The translations under genes were made by a program, and so were the position numbers. Of a stretch of DNA of 64,000 bases, positions 56,758 to 64,000 are shown in pieces (positions within the stretch are counted from its first letter, which is position 1; the number at the start of each line of letters is the position of its first letter). Where the stretch lies: positions 124,001-188,000 of the forward strand of contig CM056880.1 in the NCBI GenBank assembly GCA_029876055.1, in the 5' to 3' direction. The DNA comes from Madurella fahalii (Eukaryota; Ascomycota; Sordariomycetes; Sordariales). The notes beneath the pieces are model-generated. The model was not told the origin of the DNA. It worked only from the letters and a program-made list of their open reading frames with translations, and ran no database searches.

Positions 56758-57085
56758 GTACGCTCTCTATATCGTAACAACTACGACGCTTATAGCAAAC
56801 GCCTTTTAGAGCTGTTCTTCGACTACGTCTACCGACCCTTCGGACTTCCCTAGTCCATCGTATCCGATAGAGGTAGCCTGTTTACGAGCTCTTTCTAGAA
56901 GACCTTATACGAGCTCTTGGGTATCAAGCGGCGCCTGAGTACCGTGTATTACCCGCAGATAGATGGGTAGACGGAGTATTAGAACTAGATACTCGAGCAT
57001 TACTTACGTATATTCTGTAGCTACGATTAAGCGGATTAGGCGTATTATCTATGCCTTATAGAGTATACCTATAACAGTTCCTATG

Positions 57086-57202
57086 TCACAGGACCGGCTG
57101 AGGGCGCAGCCCCGGGTACGTGATATAAGCAAGTGGTACGCAGCGTTCAATCACGGAGTGATTGAACTGGCGGATCTTTTGGTTCATTGGCAGAGTGGTT
57201 TA
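57086..57202 (+). repeat. Unclassified segment, possible LTR fragment
   Basis: Where the integrase reading ends, tgtcacaggaccggctgagg begins. The segment has a short inverted repeat ttcaatcacggagtgattgaa (57149-57169) and is cut off at 57202 by the copia LTR. It starts like an LTR, but no second copy is in the window. Confidence 0.3.
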
Positions 57203-57487
57203 TATCGGAAACACGGCACCTCTGAATCTTGGGAAATGACAGTTTAGGATTTTTGTGTGTCTTCTCTTGATTGTGTTGATTGTCCCTGTTGTGTTCGTCT
57301 CCTGTCTTCCGTCTATCTTTGCTGGAGAGTTTGCTCCTTTTATAGACGAGATACGCGTACAGGATGACGTCCGTACAGTAGCGCAGTTAGCTGCCAGCCT
57401 GCTTTAGCTGACTAGAATACATGGGTTTGACTCCTGCACTAGATCCTGTGATCCTGATCCTTGGACTAGCGCCTGACTCTTTTGACA
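57203..57487 (-). repeat. LTR-1, 3' LTR of the copia element
   Basis: In plus-strand reading it starts tatcggaaacacgg (expected tgtcgg, a G-to-A change) and ends tcttttgaca. The purine tract of the element (ctgagggggtg on the minus strand) adjoins it. It differs from the 5' LTR at a modest number of sites, several of them C-to-T. Confidence 0.88.
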
Positions 57488-60400
57488 CACCCCCTCAGAT
57501 TCAACCTATCAGGAGCTTGAATCTGGACTTCTTTCTTGCAGACTGGGTATCTGTATCAGTCCTAGCTGCTTGATGAATCTTTGGTGTAAAGGATAGTTAA
57601 GAGCTTTGGTTAACCCGTCTGCCATCATCTTGGCTGAGGGCGTGTATTCCACCTTGATTTTCTTGCTTGCCACTTCCTGGCGCAACCAGTGGTTGTGAAT
57701 ATCCACGTGCCGTAGTCAGGTCTGGAGGGTAGCCACTTCAGCCGTGACAAGTCGTATAGTTTGCTGATTGTCACATTGAATCTTGATGTGGTGGTCGTCC
57801 AGTTTGACTGGCAGGTCGGCCAGTAGTCGGCTTACGAAGAGAGACTCTTTGGCGGCTTGTGCCAAGGCTAGTAATTCGGCCTCTGTAGTAGATGTGGTGA
57901 CAGTTTCTTGCTTGTTAGCTCTCCAACCCACAAGCCCACCAAACAACTTCATCGCGTACGCCTGAGAGCTCTTTTGATCAAGGCTGTTATCAGCGAAGGA
58001 GGCGTCACTAGCGACAACGTAGCCGTTGCCACCCCCTAATTGCAGGGACATTTTGCATGTGTGATATAGGTAGTGGAGGACTTGGTCTGCAGCTTTGTGG
58101 TGCTGGGGCCCAGGGTTGGTATTGAATCTGACTAGCCGTGATACTACAAAAGCTATATCGGGCCTCGTGATTACAGCGGCGTATAGGATAGATCCAGTCT
58201 TCCGTTGATAACTGGTAATTGACGAATGCTCTACTTTACTATCGTACGGCAACAATTCGGCCGAGCTATTGGGATCTTGGCCGTTGGGCTCGTCGTAGCT
58301 AGGTTGACAATCTTGTCAAGGTAAGCCGTTTGCGACAGCCAGATCAATCCTTTAGATCGGTCTCTTATAACTTCGATGCCTAGGAACCACCGTAAATCAT
58401 CCCCACCGGTAAGCTGGTATTTCTGCTGCAGTAGGTTGATCAGGGTCTGGGCGTCGGCTGCTTTTTCTTTCTTATAACCTAAGACAATATCGTCGACGTA
58501 GAAGAAAATCAGGATTCCGTCTTTGATTAGGATATAGAGCTCGTATGGGATGGCCTAGAACCCTAGGGTCGAGAGAGTCGTCTTGAGTTCTTTTTGCCAA
58601 AGCAGTACTGACTCGTGGAGGCCGTATAGGGCTTTCTTCAGCCGTAGAACTTTGCCAGGACTTTTATAGCCGGGAGGCATCTGTATATAGATAGCATCTT
58701 CTAGAGTAGCGTTGATAAAAGCGTTAACTGCATCGAACTATTTTAATTCGAGGTCGAATCTGGCCGTAATAGCTATAACGATACGAAATGATCTAGCAGC
58801 GAGAGTAGCCGTATAGGTCTCCTATGCCGATAGTCTTTGTTGGTCACCCCTAATAACCAGCCTTACTTTGTATTTCTTGAAGGTTCCGTCTTAGTTGAAT
58901 TTGTAGGTATATACCCATATACAACCCAATACGTACTTGTCTTCCTTCTGTAGCTCTTGCTGGTCGACTTTGGTCCAATAATCCATTTCGGCATTCACTT
59001 GCAAGTGATCCTTTTCGGCTTGGATAAATTGGTCCTTGAATGGGTGGTCTTTGAGCTGGTGGTGCCATCTCGGCAGTGGAGGTAGATCTTGGCTGTAGAG
59101 GATCTGTAGGCTGTAAGGCTATCTGGCAAGTCGTTATACCATTGCCTTCGTAAGTATCTGACCTTCGCGTACGCCAACTGGTTGCTATAACCGTCCTGCT
59201 ATAAAGGCAGCTATCTAGGGTTTGAAGGTTGAATCCAGTACGGCTTGACGATCGGCTTGTTGGATCGAAGCTGTAAGTAATGCGGCTGGCGGCGATAAAG
59301 GAGGTATAGGATACGGCTCAAATCTTGAGGACGTATATAGAAATTCAATCTCTTCTTCGGCCTCTTCTTCAGCCGTTTCTTCAGCTGCTTCTTCTTCGTA
59401 GTCCTCGTCAGTATCTAGTGTCGGCCGTTCGACAACTTCTTCTTCTAGTGCCGTGGATCTTGGTATCTCTAGTTCCGGTAATTGTATAGTTGCAAGAAGG
59501 TGGCTCAGTTCGTCGAGTTGGAGATGCAGGTAGTCGTCTTTTAGGGCTTGGATATCCCCGTTAAAGATCTCCCCTTCGTTGAATATCACATCCTTTGTAC
59601 TAATCACCTTGTTGGTTACTGGGTTCCAGATCCTGTAGATATTTGAAGAGCTGTATCCGATAAGGTAACCGATCCAGGCTCTTGGTTCCAGCTTTGGGTT
59701 CCATTGCCGAAGATTTTTCGGCTTATTGAATACCCCTTTTTAAGCGCTTGTTGTCAAGGCAAAGGCTTTACAGCCGTAAGCTCGGAAATGGGCCTGGTCT
59801 AGCTTCCTGTCTTCTACCACCACACCGTCTCTATAGGCAAGGTAGGTATAGAAACGATCGTACGGGGTCTTCCAGTTGTAGCTGTATTTAGGGGTCCGAT
59901 TGTACAGGTAGACTGCAGCTCTGGCAATCTCTGGCCAAAGTATTGTAGGAAATTTGGCACCGGCTCGCATTGCCCTGATCTTTTCTATAATCACACCCCC
60001 TGAGCGTTCGGCGCCCCCATTTTGCGCTGGCATATTGGGTGCCGAAGGCTCGACCTTGATGAAGCGTCGTATGAAGACGGCCTTGATAACTGGCTGATGG
60101 AATTCGTTGTCGCATTCCACTACCTTGGGCTGTAGTTGGTATTGTTGCTCTAAGGTACCAAAGAAATAATCGAGTACTGAAATAATGGACTCGGCCTCCC
60201 TGTCTTGAAGGTAGTAGTCCCAAGCTAACCCGGACCATCTGTCGACTATCAACAACAGATATCGGTAGCCGTTGTAGCCTTCTTTGAAGTCGAAGAGGTC
60301 AATGGCAAAGCGTATGCTTGGACCTTCGTCGTGGACTCTGGGTTGTCGCCGGATTCGAAGCTTGGCCTTGGAGACTCCACACGCCTCACATTCGACTGTA

Positions 60401-62423
60401 GTAGGCCCCTTGATTCGTACGCTTTGGGTGTGTTGGACCAGGTGTTCCAACGCCTGTGGGCTAGGATGGCCAAGCCGTAAATGCCATAAGTCAGCAATCG
60501 CTTTGCTGGGCCGTCTTTGAGTATAGGTATTGAACCTGTTACGGCGTGTGACGAAGGCTGCGTTGGAGTAGGTGCGAGGTAGATTTTCCAGGACAAACTG
60601 GTCGTATCGATCTACTAGGTAGCCAAGGACGAAGCCATTGGATCTCTGTAGGCAGTTGTTACCAGGACTTATATCCCACCAGATCCCTTGCTTTCGCAGT
60701 TGCCGTAAAGACACTAGGTTGCAGACAAATCCAGGGCAGTAGGCTACATCTCGAAGCCGTAGGATGTAGGTAGTTCTTGATCGGCGTTGCCGTATCTGTT
60801 GCCATCGAGGTCGTGACGGCTGGTACCCCTGAATCTGGATATCCACATCTCCGTACCCTCGGATAGGTACTGGGCTGTCGCCGGCCCATACGTAGTCGCC
60901 AGGCTCGGCCTTCTTATAATTATTGAACCTGTGTCTTTGGTTAAAGATGTGAATAGTAGTTCCAGAGTCTAGGATAGCTGAATTTTTTAAAGGATACTCA
61001 GCTGTTAAGAAGGCTGTCTTTGCAATCAGAAAACTGCCAGGGCAGTGGCCGATTTTCCGGCCTAGTCAACTCTGTGACTCTATCTGATGTCTCAGCTTCT
61101 CGACTTCTTTTTGCAACGTTGGATCCTTTAAGGCCTCGTTAACCCTGATCCGAACGTGGTCTCTTTCAGTAAAACCTTCGGATGCTAATTCCGGAAAGGC
61201 ATAGTAGCATCTCTGCAAATAGTGGAACTGGCCACAACAGGGACATGTGGTTGTGGCTGTGTCTAAGGCCTTCCTTGGCCCTATTTTAGGTCTTTTGCCC
61301 TCTGGGGTCTCGGTCTTGCCCGGAGCTTTATTCCGCTTTTTGGGCTTGCCACCGCCAGAGCCACCCTATTGCGTTCGTTGACCATTGTTTTGTTCCCCCC
61401 CATCACTACCAGGGCCGACTTCGCCATCAGAAGCGTCCTCCTGATGGGCCTCTTTACCACCTTTTGTGGCAGCGAAGGAAGGGCCAAACGCGCCTTTTGC
61501 TATCCGGTAGCTACCCGGTCTGCAGGCTCTCGTTGACTGCTTTACCTCCTCCCGAAAGTCGTTAGCCACCTCTCGGTAGGTCAGGGTTAACTGCGATGCC
61601 TTTGCTCCTTTCACTAGCTTATAGGCTGTAACCCAGTGACTCATGATCGGCTTTACCGCATCAGTGAAATCCTGGAACCAGGCGCTTGTCGATAGAGCCT
61701 CAGGAACTTTCTTCCTTTAGGCGTTAGAGAGCGCTTGCTCCCAATTTTCGGACCATCTGATTAGATCCTTAGGGACTCGTACGAGGGGTTTGACGGCTTG
61801 TCGATAGACCTCCCGAGCGTCTGAGAGTGCTTTGTCGTTGCTGATACCGGCTTGGGTTTGAAGAGCCGAATACCATTCTGAGATTGTCTCGGTCGGGTCG
61901 CAGGAAGTAAGCTGGTAATGTGGACTGACTGTCTTCAGAATCCACTACTTCAGGCGCTCGATCTTGTCGGTTTGTTGCTCGTACTTCTTGAGCTCGGTTT
62001 GGTAAATAGACTATTCGAGCTGGAAGGTACGGAAACCGTCTGCCGTGAGATCGCCGATTCCAATTGCTGACGTAGTTGAACCCGTAGCCGGGGTTGCCGT
62101 CTGGTCGTCCTCAACCACAGATTCGGTATGGCCTCTAGCCGTAATAGTTGACTGGGTAGGACTCTTGTGCTTGTGACGTGCTGGGTCCGGAGCCGTAGGT
62201 TCGCTGAGGAACGGAGTAAGACCCTGAATTTGGGCCCACGTATTCCCGGCAATGGCCTGGGCTTGGAACTGCAGGTTCCAGGATTCCCAGTCGTCAGAGC
62301 TGGTCAGGAAAATAGTCTTATCGTTATTGACGGTTGTCATCTTGAATCGGATTCAGGGATGCTTTTGATTGTGCTTCCTTTGTTGGCTTGCTAATCGGAG
62401 GTTGAACGAATGAGACTCTTAAT
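57488..62423 (-). mobile_element. Ty1/copia retrotransposon interior (gag-pol), lightly decayed
   Basis: Read on the minus strand: gag starts at 62340 (MTTVNNDKTIFLTSSDDWES), Cys-rich knuckle CPCCGQFHYLQRC (about 61240), protease ILDSGTTIHIF (about 60980), integrase zinc region HLRLGHPSPQALEHLVQ and CEACGVSKAK (about 60480-60360), core FAIDLFDF, VECDNEFHQP and AERSGGV, then reverse transcriptase with ALYGLHES and FFYVDDIVLGY (about 58500), and RNase H VASDASFADN and TSTTEAELLALAQAAKE, ending at 57509. The order PR-INT-RT-RH defines copia. The frame is interrupted by a limited number of stops, mostly at Gln or Trp, so this copy is probably inactive but younger than the gypsy element. Confidence 0.9.
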
Positions 62424-62713
62424 TGTCGGAAACACGGCACCTCTGAATCTTGGGAAATGACAGTTCAGGATTTATGTGTGTCTTCTCTTGATTGTGTTGA
62501 TTGTCCCTCTTGTGTTCTGTTGCTCTCCTCTGTCCCGTCTATCTTTGCTGGAGAGATTGCTCCTTTTATAGACGAGATACGCGTACAGGATGACGTCCGT
62601 ACACTGGCGCAGTTAGCTGCCAGCCTGCTTTAGCTGACTAGAATACATGGGTTTGACTCCTGCACTAGATCCTGTGATCCTGATCCTTGGACTAGCGCCT
62701 GACCCTTTTGACA
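62424..62713 (-). repeat. LTR-1, 5' LTR of the copia element
   Basis: In plus-strand reading it starts tgtcggaaacacgg and ends cccttttgaca. On the minus strand it is followed by attaagagtctcattcg, the primer-binding site. The outer flanks of the whole element (gttta, ttagc) do not form a duplication. Confidence 0.9.
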
Positions 62714-62893
62714 TTAGCCGGTGGAGTACCTATAGAGGACGATTTCTGCACTTCCCTTTAAAAATAAGCAGTAAAGGTCAAACGGGATACGGTGTCTTAG
62801 CTCTGTCACAGTTACACAAGATAGTGTAAGGTGGGCCAGATAAACTGGTCAAGCAGTAGCGAGGGAACACAGGTTTTTACAAGAGGAGGGCAA

Positions 62894-63172
62894 TGTCAAA
62901 AGGGTCAGGCGCTAGTCCAAGGATCAGGATCACAGGATCTAGTACAGGAGTCAAACCCATGTATTCTAGTCAGCTAAAGCAGGCTGGCAGCTAACTGCGC
63001 CACTGTACGGACGTCATCCTGTACGCGTATCTCGTCTATAAAAGGAGCAAACTCTCCAGCAAAGATAGACAGAGGATAGGAACACAAGAGGGACAATCAA
63101 CACAACAAGAGAAGACACATAAAATCCTGAACTGTCATTTCCCAAGATTCAGAGGTGCCGTGTTTCCGACAG
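62894..63172 (+). repeat. Solo LTR-1, TSD GGCAA
   Basis: It starts tgtcaaaagggtcaggcgct and ends gtttccgaca, with GGCAA at 62889-62893 and 63173-63177. It has the same subtype as the copia element next to it. Confidence 0.9.
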
Positions 63173-63222
63173 GCAAAGCTCCTGTCGGTTTAAGTCCAGA
63201 AACCTAGCCACCCCTATCGCCT

Positions 63223-63499
63223 GTCAAAAGGATCATGTGCCAAAAGATCAGGATCACAGGATCTAGTGTGGGAGCCAAGCCCATGTACTCTATTGAGCTA
63301 AGGAAGACTGGCAGCTAACTGCGCCACGGTACGAACGCCATCCTGTACGCGTATCTCGTCTATAAAAGGAGCAAACTCTCCAGCAAAGATAGATGGACAG
63401 AAGGCAGAAGAACAAGGGACAATCAACACAATCAAGACAAGACACACAAAAATCCTAAACTGTCATTTCCCAAGATTCAGAGGTGCCGTGTTTCCGACA
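63223..63499 (+). repeat. Solo LTR-1, TSD TCGCC
   Basis: It starts tgtcaaaaggatcatgtgcc and ends gtttccgaca, with TCGCC at 63218-63222 and 63500-63504. Confidence 0.9.
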
Positions 63500-63504
63500 T
63501 CGCC

Positions 63505-64000
63505 CCTATCGTTCATCGAGAATGCGGCTCGGGTAATAACAGCAACTATGGGGGACTTGGTGGCCCCATACGGAAATGTAGAGGCTCGGAGCTGACAAAC
63601 GTGTCCTGGTGGTGGGGGTCGATAGGCTTAGGATCGACGGGGACTAATGCACCATGCAAAGCGTGTGACACAACAGCAACGGCCTTCGTGGAGAGAGGAG
63701 CGAAAGCCTTGTCGAAAGCCCTGAGAAACCGACCAAGATTCTGCCCGATATCAGTGGCCCTGACCCCGCATCCGAAGCATCACTTTTAACATTCATTTAA
63801 ACTGGAGGGTAGGAACGGACGAAATTTACGCACCTTCCCGTAATTGCCGGTGAGGCTGTCCAGTGTCCGCACTGGTAGGCAGCAATCATGTGTGGATAAG
63901 AGTGCAAGCGACGAGGCTCTCAGAGCCTGGTTTGCTCGAAACCGCCGTTGTGCTTTTCCGCCCAATTTGGACCTCGGTCAATCCACCAGCCGATATCCGT
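63505..64000. other. Window end, no supported gene
   Basis: About 0.5 kb after the last LTR. The short frame at 63601-63789 has no recognisable motif. A gene could continue beyond the window. Confidence 0.35.

Larger units (their letters stand above)
49097..57085 (+). mobile_element. Ty3/gypsy retrotransposon, RIP-decayed, hosting two younger elements
   Basis: The gag start at 49141 (MAPRRQRATFNQLISEIVGL) stays open to 49371. Beyond it: protease-like ILDLGADYNLINY (about 50637), reverse transcriptase GGELHFIVDYRELNAVT and YLDDILIYSDD (about 51310-51660), RNase H (LPICVETDTLKCVIGVVL, about 52055), an integrase zinc-finger region (about 56040-56220) and integrase core SDRGSLFTS and YYPQIDG (about 56860-56970). 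Nearly all stops are TAG or TAA at expected Gln or Trp codons, the RIP pattern, so it encodes no active protein. It is interrupted at 52868-55791 and 56382-56757. No 3' LTR-3 is found in the window. Confidence 0.87.

Overview
The window looks like a chromosome segment of a filamentous ascomycete (Pezizomycotina). Genes carry short 58-80 bp spliceosomal introns and match families typical of these fungi: a Kha1-type K+/H+ antiporter, a Pth11-like rhodopsin-domain protein, a GMC oxidoreductase, a berberine-bridge-type FAD oxidase, a 2EXR protein and a reducing NRPS-like enzyme. The repeats show the C-to-T decay expected of RIP (repeat-induced point mutation), with Gln and Trp codons turned into stops. 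I cannot name the species.

Layout. 0.6-10.6 kb holds a metabolic group: an MFS sugar transporter (minus, one frameshift), an NRPS-like adenylation-thiolation-reductase gene broken by three frameshifts and a stop, and an intact GMC oxidoreductase. 11.3-11.8 kb is a small gene remnant. 13.0-16.1 kb is an intact five-exon K+/H+ antiporter on the minus strand. 16.3-31.3 kb is a transposon nest enclosing two genes (Pth11-like receptor with one frameshift; intact FAD oxidase). 31.7-40.3 kb is a gene island: a 2EXR protein, a secreted repeat protein with a CheD-like Cys/His/Thr arrangement, and a large secreted glycosidase-like gene with several frameshifts. 40.6-44.4 kb holds a gene relic and an intact small secreted protein. 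48.2-63.5 kb is almost wholly retroelement: a decayed Ty3/gypsy element hosting a 2.9 kb non-autonomous LTR element and a 376 bp TRIM-like element, then a near-complete Ty1/copia element and two of its solo LTRs.

Main results. (1) Two LTR-2 copies at 17906-18169 and 28513-28776, in opposite orientation, have swapped target-site duplications (TATCA and ATCTA). The two halves of one Fot1/pogo-like transposon lie beyond them. This is the signature of an inversion of about 10.3 kb by recombination between LTRs, and it carries two genes. (2) The secreted protein at 34345-35404 has Thr213, Cys219 and His236 at the spacing of the CheD deamidase catalytic residues, behind a likely Kex2 site. (3) The TRIM-like element and the copia element share the 13 bases just inside the LTR, which fit the anticodon arm of a CUU-anticodon tRNA-Lys. 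(4) The 2.9 kb element has identical LTRs, a perfect duplication, no protein and three classes of tandem repeat. At least fourteen insertions or solo LTRs here keep perfect 5 bp target duplications, so recent mobility and LTR recombination have shaped the region.
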